Counted from the first letter of the stretch, positions 35,219 to 44,987 are shown. The stretch is DNA of 64,000 bases from Skeletonema tropicum (GCA_037178625.1 CM074140.1:1860001-1924000), one strand, 5' to 3'. The notes: generated by a model from the sequence alone, not told the origin. Translations and numbers: made by a program.

Positions 35219-37488
35219 CTGCGGATGGATTACATTTTGAGCGTTCCTTGATATCCCGAACTGGCAATACTCCAATTGAATCATCATATGAATTTCCAGT
35301 GTCTCTTCCAACTATGCTGGATTGGAGACGTTGGGAAGCATTCTGGACGAGAGTCAGTGGACCAAGCAATTCTACATATCGCTTCTTGGGACGCTGGATA
35401 CATCTTTCTCATCGCAAGTGGCGCTGGTATTATGACGAAGGCTGTGATCAGATACAATACAAAATTGATTCGTCTACTATTCTCCTGTACAATAGGAGTG
35501 GAATTGGCAGGACACGTTCACAACGCACGTACGTTCGTTCGTCCGTTGAAAGGAGTCAACAAATGTCCCTTGGGATGCCTACATCGATTCATACTATCAC
35601 TGAGGATTCGGTGCTACGGCTGTATACTGGTCCTTCCCTCTCATCACCACCACAGTCACCGGCTGACTTCTGGTCGTTTCTTGCTAGTTGGGGTGGTACT
35701 TGGATGTGGAGGGATGTCGTCAACTCCGCTGCAGCTCCGTCCGATCTTCAGTGGCTCACGATGGCAATACGGTCGAATACCGCTCTTTGGTGTACTGATG
35801 GCTCTCACGACCCTGTCTCAGCTCCTGAGATCAGTGGAGCTGGGTGGATTATCTATGATACCATCACAGAGCACTACCTGAGTGGTTCTTTCTTTGAGCG
35901 TTCTGACCAAGCGAGTTCCTACAGGGTTGAAATGATTGGTAATCTTGCCTTGCACATCATGTGTAGTGCCCTCGAACAGTTTTATGTCCTTCCCAAATGT
36001 TCTAACAAACTGTTTTGTGATAACGAGGTTACTTTGAAAGAGTCAAGACGTAGTCGAAGAAGGGTTCCTCCCAAAAAGGCATGCAGTGATGTTATTCGAC
36101 ATATGCGGTCATTAAAGGAATCCCTGGCGATGCAATTTGATTATATAGACGTTGATGCACATGCAGATGAACGGCAACAATGGGAGCGTCTCACCATAGC
36201 ACAGCAACTCAACTGCAGATGTGACTTACTTGCCAAAAGTGCGGTGTCCACAGCAATTTCCCTTGGCTCTGCCATCCCGCAGCGTTTTCTGTTTCCGAAC
36301 GAAGGCGTTGCTGTCTTTGTCAATGGTTGGAAGCAAACCTCGGATCTGTCCTCCTCAGTGAGGTTCGAGGTTGGCAAGCGAGAAGCAAGGAGAGTTCTTA
36401 CTCAACCATACACCGTTGGGGGCCAGTTGAAGCAGGCTCCTCTCTCTTGTGAACAATTTGATGAAATCGACTGGGAATCGCGTGATCGAGCTCTCACGCA
36501 TGGGGATATGTACAAGACATGGCTGACAAAACAAACGAGCAACTTTTGTGGCAGCGGGGTTCAAGTTGCGAGGTATGCAGGACACACATCGGGCATCTCT
36601 TCGATGGAACTGATCCAGGATTGCTGCCCGAATTGTGGTATGAAGGGCGAGCGTGCCTCTCATCTGTGCTGCTGCCCTGATCCAGATCGTACCAGATTAT
36701 ACAAAGAACAGGTTGAGGACCTCGAAACGTGGATGATCAAGGCGTATGGCCATCCTGAACTTGTTTATTTTCTACCGAAATATCTTCTCTTACGGGGTAC
36801 AAGGGAATTTAGCTCTCTTGGTACAATGTCTTCGGATATGATGAAGGTCGCTAGGAGCCTAGATGTCATCGGATGGAGACACCTTACTGAAGGAAAACTT
36901 TCTAGACTCATTCTACCTATGCAGAAGTCTTACTTAGTCACCACTCCAAGCAGAATTAGCGGTGAGGCATGGGTCAAACAACTTATCCATCGCATCCTAC
37001 ATACTACCCATTCACAATGGATTTATCGCAATGTCAGTCTCCATCACAAACGAAACGGAGTCCTGGCTACACAGCGGTCAAAACATCTTCTCAATGTAAT
37101 CGAACTGATACTTTTGACGCCAGAGGATGAACTTCCCGATGATTCCAGATATCTTCTTGACATCGATATAAATACTCTGCGCAAACGTCCAGTTGAGGAA
37201 CAGGAGAATTACGTTTACGTTGCGAAGGCTGCTATTCGTGCTGGTCAACGAACGCACGCAGGCAGGGCGTCACGACTTCGATTCAAGAATCGTCGTGTCT
37301 CTACACGCCAGAAGCTCGGCCTCGATGAGGTGGAAACCCAACTACGACAGACTAGAACTCCATTTAGTCAGTCGGAACGTGAGAGGCGCTCACTGTTGGG
37401 AGCTTCCACCTTTTCTAGAAGTCGACCACATCCTTCCTCCACCATTGCGAATCAAGGAAGCAACAAGAGGCTGAGGAAACCTGATTGA
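35140..37488 (+). CDS. Retrotransposon RNase H region, shifted frame
   Basis: This open frame (no stop from 35110 onward) continues the protein encoded upstream after a shift of minus one. Within the overlap 35110-35218 the best junction is near YVFQQG to LSGDDLLSINRCR. Around residue 220 from the frame start an RNase H-like fold is visible: ALWCTDGSHDPVS with the first acidic residue, EISGAGWIIYD, ASSYRVEMIGNLALHIM with Glu, and KLFCDNEVTLKES with Asp. Further on, CCPNCGMKGERASHLCCCPD is a Cys/His cluster typical of the zinc-knuckle-like end of LINE proteins. The C-terminal 80 residues are basic. A one-base deletion or programmed frameshifting could explain the break. Confidence 0.75.
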   Translation, partial: GLSGDDLLSINRCRNALHLLFLSDIVTADGLHFERSLISRTGNTPIESSYEFPVSLPTMLDWRRWEAFWTRVSGPSNSTYRFLGRWIHLSHRKWRWYYDEGCDQIQYKIDSSTILLYNRSGIGRTRSQRTYVRSSVERSQQMSLGMPTSIHTITEDSVLRLYTGPSLSSPPQSPADFWSFLASWGGTWMWRDVVNSAAAPSDLQWLTMAIRSNTALWCTDGSHDPVSAPEISGAGWIIYDTITEHYLSGSFFERSDQASSYRVEMIGNLALHIMCSALEQFYVLPKCSNKLFCDNEVTLKESRRSRRRVPPKKACSDVIRHMRSLKESLAMQFDYIDVDAHADERQQWERLTIAQQLNCRCDLLAKSAVSTAISLGSAIPQRFLFPNEGVAVFVNGWKQTSDLSSSVRFEVGKREARRVLTQPYTVGGQLKQAPLSCEQFDEIDWESRDRALTHGDMYKTWLTKQTSNFCGSGVQVARYAGHTSGISSMELIQDCCPNCGMKGERASHLCCCPDPDRTRLYKEQVEDLETWMIKAYGHPELVYFLPKYLLLRGTREFSSLGTMSSDMMKVARSLDVIGWRHLTEGKLSRLILPMQKSYLVTTPSRISGEAWVKQLIHRILHTTHSQWIYRNVSLHHKRNGVLATQRSKHLLNVIELILLTPEDELPDDSRYLLDIDINTLRKRPVEEQENYVYVAKAAIRAGQRTHAGRASRLRFKNRRVSTRQKLGLDEVETQLRQTRTPFSQSERERRSLLGASTFSRSRPHPSSTIANQGSNKRLRKPD

Positions 37489-37719
37489 AACGGTGTACTA
37501 GTAGCGCAGCAGACCTGGTTATGCTACGTTTGTTAGTTCTATTAGTGTTGATGGTTACACTCTTAATCAGATCCCGGCACTTTGCCGAAGTGAGGATTAG
37601 CCTCAGTCGCCTCGTTGCGGCCTTGCTATGTGTGTAAACACATGGCAATGAACAGACCTCGAGTCTACTCAGCAAGTATGTATTGTATTTAGGATAGTTG
37701 AGTAATTTTCTAAGTTATT

Positions 37720-37738
37720 ATTAGCTTAGCTTTCGATT
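37720..37738 (+). repeat. Right 19-bp target-site duplication of the retrotransposon
   Basis: This is an exact copy of 30642-30660. Directly downstream, 37752-37790 repeats a related motif (TTAACTTTCGATGAGAGTATATAGC), so the right copy lies in a native short tandem duplication. Confidence 0.75.
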
Positions 37739-37761
37739 AGATTATATAGCAGCAGCCTGTG

Positions 37762-38409
37762 TTAGTTTAACTTTCGATGAGAGTATATAGCTGCAGCCCA
37801 ACGCCTTCCTCTTTCATGCTCGAATACTTGCATGGACATAGTGTACCAGAATAGCTCAAATACTGGGACAACATAGGATTTAGCCCCAGCAGATAAATAG
37901 ATGCCAAAGATGCACATGACCACGCCCCAATACTGCGGATCATTGATGTTCAGGTTGTAAGGGAAGCATGATACGCGCGCTACATGGTAGCCGAACTCAT
38001 AGCCGTAATATACGCCTTTCGCTCCTAAAGCTTTGAAGACAGCGTAGTTCAATGTCTGACCAGCAAATAGAAAAAGTATTCCAACAGCCAGTTGAACATG
38101 CTTATCGGGGTTCGTGAGCATTCCTCCCATGAGCAAATTACTCTTGACGTTTTCATAGTCCAACACTAACAAATCATACGAGATTACTGAGACTTGAAAT
38201 ACTTTTATGTACACTCCTAGACGTTGCATACAGCGCCAGTAGTTGTGCCTTTTCCCGTCTTTTTGCACTTTAGATAGTCCAGGGATCTTGCTTTCGTCGA
38301 CAGACTTCTTGAAGTGATTAGTACAGATGAAGCAGTAACCGTACAGCACGCGCTCGATGCCAAGCGCAAAGAAAGCGATGACGGCAAAGGGTAAGTCGAT
38401 ATTAAACAT
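37762..38409 (-). CDS. PEMT-family phospholipid N-methyltransferase
   Basis: 215 residues from ATG 38409, close to the usual length of about 200. The frame is open further upstream to an ATG at 38748, but that would overlap the start of the divergent oxygenase gene and adds a poly-Ser tract, so the shorter form is preferred. Four to five membrane helices are visible. The diagnostic C-terminal part reads GVYYGYEFG, then VSCFPYNLNINDPQYWG, matching the GxFxGDYFG and RVTxFPFNxxxNPMYWG pattern of phosphatidylethanolamine N-methyltransferases, followed by an acidic EHERG where the family has a Glu pair. It should transfer methyls from S-adenosylmethionine to an amino group on a membrane lipid. Before the retrotransposon inserted, its 3' end lay close to that of the aminotransferase fusion. 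Confidence 0.82.
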   Translation of the reverse strand: MFNIDLPFAVIAFFALGIERVLYGYCFICTNHFKKSVDESKIPGLSKVQKDGKRHNYWRCMQRLGVYIKVFQVSVISYDLLVLDYENVKSNLLMGGMLTNPDKHVQLAVGILFLFAGQTLNYAVFKALGAKGVYYGYEFGYHVARVSCFPYNLNINDPQYWGVVMCIFGIYLSAGAKSYVVPVFELFWYTMSMQVFEHERGRRWAAAIYSHRKLN

Positions 38410-38711
38410 TGTTGGAATGCTGCTGCTGCTGCTGCTTGCTGCTAAAGTGTCGGCATTGCAATGCTTGGAGAGACGAAGCAGCCAGCAAAAAGTGAGATTC
38501 TCCTGAGATTCATGGGTCGTCGTGGAAGAAAATGAGAAGGTATATAGGTTCAGGTACGGTGCCTGAAAGCGAAGATGGTATCCGAGATGCCTGTCTAAAT
38601 ACCTCACAACTCCAATCACCACAAACCAAACAAGTAAGCGCAGAAGCATGAAGCAAATGCGCCATACTCGTCCATCATAGCACATCGATATCAATTGATG
38701 GCAAAAGAGCA

Positions 38712-40238
38712 ATGAAAAAGATGCATTCTCTAGCGATAACTGCACCATTGCTGCTAGTCTACGCTAGCACGCTATGCTGTGGCTTTACGCACTTTTCACT
38801 GCCTATCTCGTGTCGGCGAGAGGTACCCATCACCAGACAAACATCACTATCGCCTAGAAAAAAGCACGCAATCTATCAATCTGTCCAATCGCAAGGAAAT
38901 GAAGATCCTTGCATTCGACTTGAAGTGGGATCTTGCTTTGGTGTCGAGAGCAACGAGCTGTCACATCTTTTGGAGGCCATGTCAGGTGTATGTCACGAGT
39001 ACGGCGTTAAATTTGACCGTACACTTACATCAGACATCTGTTCATCCACACAACCATCATCATCAGTCCCAGGAGCATTGGGTCGAGTAGTAATTGTAGA
39101 CGTTCATGGAGCAGCAGAAATGAATATTGAAGAGAGTGATTTCATAACAGAGTTGAAGAATGGCATATCGCAACAGATTGATGGCTATCTTTACTCGGGA
39201 CAACTTTCGCAGCCAGTGTTATTGGCATTTCAATGTGCTACTGCAAAGAGTGCCACGTTTGATAGCATAATTGAAAAGGAAGTGCTAGATTATGGTTTGA
39301 GAGATGGCATAGGCAGAGATGCGACAATAACCGATCATGATGATGCATCGTTCATTCCTTCTCGACACATGAAACTGGACGGGGCAATGATAGAAACTAT
39401 TGAATCTCCAGGACAATTACACTTTGATACAAGCTCAGTTGTTGTGTTTGACAATATATTAGATGAGTCATTGCGAAGAAGACTGTTGAATGTTGTGAAA
39501 GGCTATCCAGAAGACGCAGCTGCTGACATTTTTTGGGACGATACTCAAGATGGTCCAAATCCAGATAGATGGGTGAGAGGAGGCCTAATGGATATTGTTG
39601 ACAGCAAAAGCGAAGAAGAAGAAGATGGTCCGTGCTGGGGGCTGACGGACGACGCAATAATTGATATTTGCTTTCACGATCATCCTGCTATCAACGAGTT
39701 TGAAGCCAAGTTAGGGCAGTTATTTTCAGACTACATCGTTACGACTTTGCCCGAGGCAGTTCTAGGTGACTGCGTTTCTCCAATCACGGCTAATGCACCC
39801 TGTTATAAAGACACCTTCGAATATCATATCGACGCTGATCCTATGCAAGTGCCACCGTCACCATGGGCTGATGTATTTGGCAGATATCCAAATAGATCAA
39901 AAAGCAAACCGAGGTTTGTATCTGTTTTGCTGTACTTGAATGATGAATGGAATGCAGAAGAATGGGGTGCGCCCACAAAGTTTTTGGATCCACCAACGCA
40001 AGAATCGTATGAAATATTTCCGCAACCTGGGAGGTGTGTGATCATGGATCAAGATATCAGCCATACGGTTGTTGCACCAAAGAAAGAGGCAGGCAAGCGA
40101 CCAAGGTATTCCATGGTTTGGAAGCTTATTTTACACCCAAAGAAAGTTGGCCAGGATATGACGGATTTATCTTGTGGGAGAGGAAGGTTATGGCCGAAAC
40201 CGGAGCAACTTGGTAGTGCTGTCCGACAAGAAGTGTAA
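38712..40238 (+). CDS. 2-oxoglutarate/Fe(II) dioxygenase, probably organelle targeted
   Basis: 508 residues from ATG 38712. The N-terminus is a hydrophobic signal-type stretch ending LCCGF followed by a basic Ser/Thr-rich segment, compatible with diatom plastid import. The C-terminal catalytic core has the iron-binding facial triad: YHIDADP (H372, D374) and the distal His in DISHTVVAP (H451), followed by the 2-oxoglutarate-binding basic residue in RPRYSMVWKL. The spacing matches prolyl-4-hydroxylase-like enzymes. The middle third (about 60-250) has no recognised fold. The substrate is unknown. It is divergent from the PEMT-like gene with about 300 bp between starts. Confidence 0.82.
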   Translation: MKKMHSLAITAPLLLVYASTLCCGFTHFSLPISCRREVPITRQTSLSPRKKHAIYQSVQSQGNEDPCIRLEVGSCFGVESNELSHLLEAMSGVCHEYGVKFDRTLTSDICSSTQPSSSVPGALGRVVIVDVHGAAEMNIEESDFITELKNGISQQIDGYLYSGQLSQPVLLAFQCATAKSATFDSIIEKEVLDYGLRDGIGRDATITDHDDASFIPSRHMKLDGAMIETIESPGQLHFDTSSVVVFDNILDESLRRRLLNVVKGYPEDAAADIFWDDTQDGPNPDRWVRGGLMDIVDSKSEEEEDGPCWGLTDDAIIDICFHDHPAINEFEAKLGQLFSDYIVTTLPEAVLGDCVSPITANAPCYKDTFEYHIDADPMQVPPSPWADVFGRYPNRSKSKPRFVSVLLYLNDEWNAEEWGAPTKFLDPPTQESYEIFPQPGRCVIMDQDISHTVVAPKKEAGKRPRYSMVWKLILHPKKVGQDMTDLSCGRGRLWPKPEQLGSAVRQEV

Positions 40239-40255
40239 GAATCTTCTCGAGGTCA

Positions 40256-43129
40256 TTAATTCTTTCGCTGAGATGTTGCATTTTGCCTCCACTCAGATGG
40301 AAGGCTTTCTATTTGCAGTGCATCAATTCCTCCTGGCCGTGCCATACCAGTGATGGATTGAAATTCATCTTCAGAAGTATTCTGAGCTAAAATATTAATC
40401 ATGTGTTGATTCAGGAAGCCTCCTTCGCAGCACTTCTTGAACAGAGCTGTCAATGCTTGCACTTTACCTTCCGAGTCATTCATCAGGTTTAGAATTACAC
40501 GGATCATGCTCATGTATGTAACACTATCAGCTATCAAGCCTGCAGCATCAAGAGCATTGTACGCAGATGCAGCTATTTGTAGCGCATTTCTCATGTTATT
40601 CTCTTCAGCTCTCGAACATGTGTGGATCAAAATATTGAAGGATTCCAATGTTGGGGTACATCCATTCGATTCCATTTCTTCCAGCAAGGTTAGCACCTCA
40701 TTTTCTCTGCAAGACATTTCGCTGTGAGAAATCACTACTGCAAGTGCATTGAAGAGGTCTACGGATGGCTCACAAGAGCTATCACCGTCACGGTAGCGTT
40801 GGATTGTTTCATTGAACAAAATCCGAGCCCGTATCACGCGATCCTCCGCTTTACTTTTGCTCAATGAAACAATGCACAGATAGTATGACAGTGTGTTCGG
40901 AGAACAATGACCATGACCTTCTTCTGATAAAGCGATCATATTCCTCAAAATGCTTTCGGCTTCGAAACATCGACCTTCATTTTTGTATGCAGTCAATATT
41001 GTGTTGAACATCACGATGCTCTTCTCGGAATCATCGATGCCTGAAAAAAGCCGAAATGCTTCAGTTGAAAGACCACTTTTGATGCACGCATCAATCACCA
41101 CTGATCTCGCTTTTGTGTCGGGTTTAGCCCCTCTGTTGCCATTCATATATTCATAATTCATTTCGTCCAATAATTCTAGCGCCTTTTCACCTCCAACGGG
41201 ACTGTCAATGTATGCTTTTATGACACCCGTGTAACTGATCACATCGGGCCTCATACGCTCATTGCTAGTATTGCGAGAATTGTCCATCATCCGACGAAGA
41301 ATATTTTCCGCACGATTTCCAGCCATGGTACCAACCTCGGCTTTTGGTGATGATCTCCGCGACCAGGCATCAATGACCTGATTGTATACAATATTGCTTA
41401 GCCGTTCATTTGGATTGGAAGAATGGGTATGGAGGAAAAGCTTCTCGGCTTCGCCCAGCAATCCTTCAGCGTGTTCAGCACTTTCTACTTCTTCGTTTGC
41501 CTTAGCCCAAGCATCTATCACAACTCCAAACAAGAGCACATTCGGTCGCAGCTCCGCATATCCTGTACTATTGTACAATGAGATGTTCCGATTTTTCAGG
41601 CTCTCGCACCGTTCGGCTCCTTCGATACCTTTTCCAGAGTTTGCCCATGCGTGACAGGTAGTAACAAAATGTTGAACGCACGGTCGAATAAACATATCAT
41701 GATCACTACTTGCGCGATGACGACTTTCATCTGCAGAATCAATGCCTCTACTTCGTCGTTCTCGCTCACTCAGACCTATAATCCACTCCAAAACTCGTTC
41801 TGCATTTTCCGCACCCCATCCTAGGTATTCAACATCTGAAACAATTCGTTGAGTAGATGCTTCCACGTTTCTGGTAAGCCATCTTCGACTTTGATTCATT
41901 GACAAATTTTCTTTCCTTAAGCGATCGGCTGCGGCATACATGGATAAAACCGTGCCGAACGTAACACTGGTTGGGCAAAGTTTTCCATTTGTAAATCCAG
42001 ATTCTTCGTACTTTCTAACCAATCGAGCGAGGAGTTCTTCGGCACGCTGTGGATCTTTCATGTAGCGATCGCCGTTACCTGACAAGAACCGTCTCTGCAT
42101 TGCATTCATCACGATTGTGTAAGAATACACATCAGCGGTAACTCCATTTTTTGATTCTTCTAGCTCCTTTAGCAAATCTTCTGCAGCAGAAACATTCCCC
42201 CTTGATGCATAGAGATTGAGTATATTGTTGTAAGAGAAGATATCAGCTCTAGGAAAGACAACTCCGTCTTTTCGGGGTGATGTCATCCTACTTAAGAGCT
42301 CTGTGGCATGCCTTCCGGCATCATTATCCTTTGAACGTGACCAGCAGTTAAGAACATGATTGTATATTCTAGTTGTGGGGAACACATCTTCCTCATTGAA
42401 ACTAAGATTCCGCTTATTCTTCATTCTGTGATGCTTGATATTGATTTCCTCTAGTCTATCCAAGAGCTCTTGTGCTTTGTATGCTCCATCAAAAGCAATT
42501 TTGGGATCGCAACGAGAGAATCCCAATGCTACTGTCTGAGCTAATAGTTCTGTGCTCAGCTTACGAGCAGTATTTCTATATCGTGGTTCGTTCTTATCGC
42601 GTTGAAAATCAGTGTTGTCTTCTTCATCAAGCTCACTTTCTCTAATACTCAACACTTTTGAAACTAAATCATTTGCTAATAACACCGCTCTATAGAGTTG
42701 CTGAGGCGAAGAAGGATTAGATTGACGATGTCGACCCCATAGTTTGGATACATCCATTACAAGCTCCACAGCTGTACGATGCCATGCCGCCAGTGCTGTT
42801 GATGTTTTTGTAGTTGGAAAGTTGTTCAGGTGTTCTTGAATTTTCGATAAATTATTATTCCCTCTATTGTATTGTCTACCATGGCCACCGCGTGCATATT
42901 GAGAGTGGCGATATCGTTGTTCTCTTTGAGCTAGTAAGATTGGCGTACTTGAGTGGAAGGCTCGAAAAGATGAGGAGGGAGATAATTGTGATGTAGGTGA
43001 ACACACTGTTGTAAACCTCCAGTCTTTGGTTGATTTCTCGTCACTATGAATACCATTCACGACTAGAGCACTGGAGCAACAGGGGCGCAAACGTGAGGCT
43101 ACTATCCGCCTCGATATCAAACTGCTCAT
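40256..43129 (-). CDS. Pentatricopeptide repeat protein, organelle RNA-binding
   Basis: 957 residues from the ATG at 43129 (MSSLISRRIVASRLRP), a positively charged, Arg/Ser-rich start typical of mitochondrial presequences. The frame is open to an upstream ATG at 43405, but that extension is low complexity (KLSVKLSVKLSV) and less likely. More than ten PPR motifs of about 35 residues can be seen from about residue 250 on, such as TRIYNHVLNCWSRSKD, FSYNNILNLYASRGNV, YSYTIVMNAMQRR, SYTGVIKAYIDS and ESFNILIHTCSRAEE. PPR proteins bind organelle RNA for processing, editing or translation. The stop lies only 18 bp from the convergent oxygenase stop. No endonuclease or editing domain is visible. Confidence 0.9.
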   Translation of the reverse strand: MSSLISRRIVASRLRPCCSSALVVNGIHSDEKSTKDWRFTTVCSPTSQLSPSSSFRAFHSSTPILLAQREQRYRHSQYARGGHGRQYNRGNNNLSKIQEHLNNFPTTKTSTALAAWHRTAVELVMDVSKLWGRHRQSNPSSPQQLYRAVLLANDLVSKVLSIRESELDEEDNTDFQRDKNEPRYRNTARKLSTELLAQTVALGFSRCDPKIAFDGAYKAQELLDRLEEINIKHHRMKNKRNLSFNEEDVFPTTRIYNHVLNCWSRSKDNDAGRHATELLSRMTSPRKDGVVFPRADIFSYNNILNLYASRGNVSAAEDLLKELEESKNGVTADVYSYTIVMNAMQRRFLSGNGDRYMKDPQRAEELLARLVRKYEESGFTNGKLCPTSVTFGTVLSMYAAADRLRKENLSMNQSRRWLTRNVEASTQRIVSDVEYLGWGAENAERVLEWIIGLSERERRSRGIDSADESRHRASSDHDMFIRPCVQHFVTTCHAWANSGKGIEGAERCESLKNRNISLYNSTGYAELRPNVLLFGVVIDAWAKANEEVESAEHAEGLLGEAEKLFLHTHSSNPNERLSNIVYNQVIDAWSRRSSPKAEVGTMAGNRAENILRRMMDNSRNTSNERMRPDVISYTGVIKAYIDSPVGGEKALELLDEMNYEYMNGNRGAKPDTKARSVVIDACIKSGLSTEAFRLFSGIDDSEKSIVMFNTILTAYKNEGRCFEAESILRNMIALSEEGHGHCSPNTLSYYLCIVSLSKSKAEDRVIRARILFNETIQRYRDGDSSCEPSVDLFNALAVVISHSEMSCRENEVLTLLEEMESNGCTPTLESFNILIHTCSRAEENNMRNALQIAASAYNALDAAGLIADSVTYMSMIRVILNLMNDSEGKVQALTALFKKCCEGGFLNQHMINILAQNTSEDEFQSITGMARPGGIDALQIESLPSEWRQNATSQRKN

Positions 43130-43598
43130 GGTGGAAACAATGATGTTGCCATTTGCATTTGCCATGGGCCATATGGTTTGTGGTTTGCTTGTCGCTTGGG
43201 ACTTCTTGGAGTATGTACTTACTATTGGGAGTACACTCAACTTGACACTCAACTTGACACTCAACCTTGCACAAGCAAGATGTACTTGTTCGTTTGTGCT
43301 CGATGCTCGCATCAATCCACTCGCCGTTCGGTTCATTCCCTTGGCTAGCTCCTTACAGCGCTGAGTGCATTGCTTACGATTACCCAGCATCATACTAAAA
43401 TACATGGTTCCAACCGTACAAAGCTAACACTATACCACCAACTACTCGTTCGCAGGGCTTCTCCTACCCAAGATCATGCAGTATGCAGATGTAGTTACGA
43501 ACGTGGCCAGCATCCCTTAAACTTGGCTCGGGTACAGTCAAACGATCTTTGGTAACATTCTCTATGAAGAAGGGGTGAAGACGGTTGAAATCCTGCCA
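43130..43598. other. Intergenic region with short tandem repeats
   Basis: This is the divergent region between the PPR gene and the small basic protein. A 12-bp unit (TTGACACTCAAC) is repeated three times near 43238-43268. No gene is confidently present. Confidence 0.35.
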
Positions 43599-44438
43599 AT
43601 GTATGGTACGTCAAAGAAAGGAGGTATAGTACGAGCTCTGGTACGAGTATCGTACGAATTCACGACCCGACCCTCGACCGCAACGACAACTTTCCTCATC
43701 GAAATCACAAAGATGATGTTACTAACACCTGACAAGTTACTCTTAACACCCAACAAATTATTATTAACTCCCGACAAAATGGCAATCACAAAAGCCTCTG
43801 CGAAGAAACGCACAGCGATGGCGATGAGCAAACAATCGCCTCGGAACAAATCCGTCGTCAAAGCGGGTAAAACTTTTCCGAAGCAGAAACACGACACAGC
43901 GAAAGAAGTTGCACATATAGCGAAATCATCTGTGCAAGGTAAAAAGATGTCAATTAAAGCGGCGAGATTGGATGCAAAGGCTCGCGCTAGGGCGTGGGCA
44001 AAACGTGAGCTCGGCAAGAAGAAGAGTAGCCAGTCTCAGTCCCGACCTCAAGTAAGTGCGGCTGTTTCTAGTCGAAGCGCGAGCGCTAATGATGACGATG
44101 CAGAGGACGATGTACATCTGCCGAAGAGTAAGAGTATCAACAAAGAAATGGTTGACACTTTGGACCGAATTGGTAAAAGTGACAACCAGTTCATCGTTGA
44201 TGATATTTCAGAGGACGTGTTCTACGATGCAATGGAGTTTCATGAGGAAGAAGAGGCTCATGATATCGTTGTGGAGGATGCATCTGATGATGACGAAGAA
44301 CTCTTCAGTCTCCGTTCATCTATTCGCAACCAACTGCCTACCAAATCTTGGATGGAGCCGGTGGGTGTCATGTATTCCGCTGCCACGGGAGTGAAGAAGC
44401 CTGATCCTGAGACTGAGAGTGAGCATGTATGTATTTAA
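43599..44438 (+). CDS. Small charged protein of unknown function
   Basis: The first in-frame ATG is at 43599 (MYGTSKKGG); the ATGs at about 43713 (MMLLTPDK) and 43779 (MAITKASAKK) are alternatives. Up to 279 residues. A triple LLLTP[DN]K repeat, encoded by a 21-bp tandem unit around 43725-43778, opens the protein. A basic Lys/Ala-rich helix region follows and then an acidic C-terminal half. The C-terminus reads SEHVCI up to TAA 44438. A GTATGT at 44427 may be a donor, with an acceptor at 44519 giving an alternative ending after 44520. I do not recognise the family. Its basic-then-acidic composition suggests a nuclear or ribosome-associated protein, but this is weak. Confidence 0.5.
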   Translation: MYGTSKKGGIVRALVRVSYEFTTRPSTATTTFLIEITKMMLLTPDKLLLTPNKLLLTPDKMAITKASAKKRTAMAMSKQSPRNKSVVKAGKTFPKQKHDTAKEVAHIAKSSVQGKKMSIKAARLDAKARARAWAKRELGKKKSSQSQSRPQVSAAVSSRSASANDDDAEDDVHLPKSKSINKEMVDTLDRIGKSDNQFIVDDISEDVFYDAMEFHEEEEAHDIVVEDASDDDEELFSLRSSIRNQLPTKSWMEPVGVMYSAATGVKKPDPETESEHVCI

Positions 44439-44987
44439 CGCGTTTCTGTATCCTATTCCTCTTTGGTGTTTTGTGTTGTAATTGATCCATAGTAAATTTT
44501 CCTTTTGTTTTGATAAAAGTGGAGAATGAATCGCGTTGCGTGAATCTAGCACTACTATTGCTGCCGGAGAAGGCGAGGTGGAAGGATGCCATTGTGTGGT
44601 TCGCTGCGGGGGATCAGCGCAGATGTCCTGCACACCCGCATTGTACCTCTAGAGTGGCTTCAGATATGAATGTAGTAAAATGTAGTATTACATGAATAGA
44701 AATCCACTTCACCAACATGTGTCAACTGCGGAGGACCATTGGTTTATTTGTACTTATCATGACAACAGTTGCATTGGTCTCCTCCCAGTTCGTTTCCATC
44801 CTTCCTTATATCTGTATCTGTCCTAATTTACTCTCTTAAATAGTTAAAAGCTGTGAGCAGTCATAGACTTCTCACTCAAAAACAGCTCTACATGCTTTAT
44901 CTTACCCCTTCAATCCTCCGAAAACATTTACACCCCCACAAAAATTCCACCTCCATCAATTTCATATTCATAATAGAATCTCAATTT
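44439..44987. other. Intergenic region
   Basis: This is the convergent gap between the small charged protein and V-ATPase subunit E. It may include a short final exon of the former (from 44520). Nothing else is recognised. Confidence 0.35.

Larger units (their letters stand above)
30661..37719 (+). mobile_element. Non-LTR (LINE) retrotransposon with AP-type endonuclease, RT and RNase H
   Basis: About 7.06 kb lies between two 19-bp direct repeats. It carries an endonuclease-RT frame (31322-35218) and an RNase H frame (from about 35113) in the same orientation as the upstream aminotransferase gene. No long terminal repeats are seen. The 3' region after 37488 folds into several short stems (CGGCACTTTGCCG, GAGGATTAGCCTC, TATGTGTGTAAACACATGGCA), as expected for a 3' end recognised by its own RT. 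No poly(A) tail is present at the 3' end. Insertion is between the convergent aminotransferase and PEMT-like genes and does not break either. Confidence 0.85.

Noticed and set aside
38410..38748. N-terminal extension of the PEMT-like protein
   Set aside because: It overlaps the divergent gene start, is poly-Ser rich and exceeds the normal family length.
43130..43405. N-terminal extension of the PPR protein
   Set aside because: It is encoded by short tandem repeats and precedes a much better organelle-type start at 43129.
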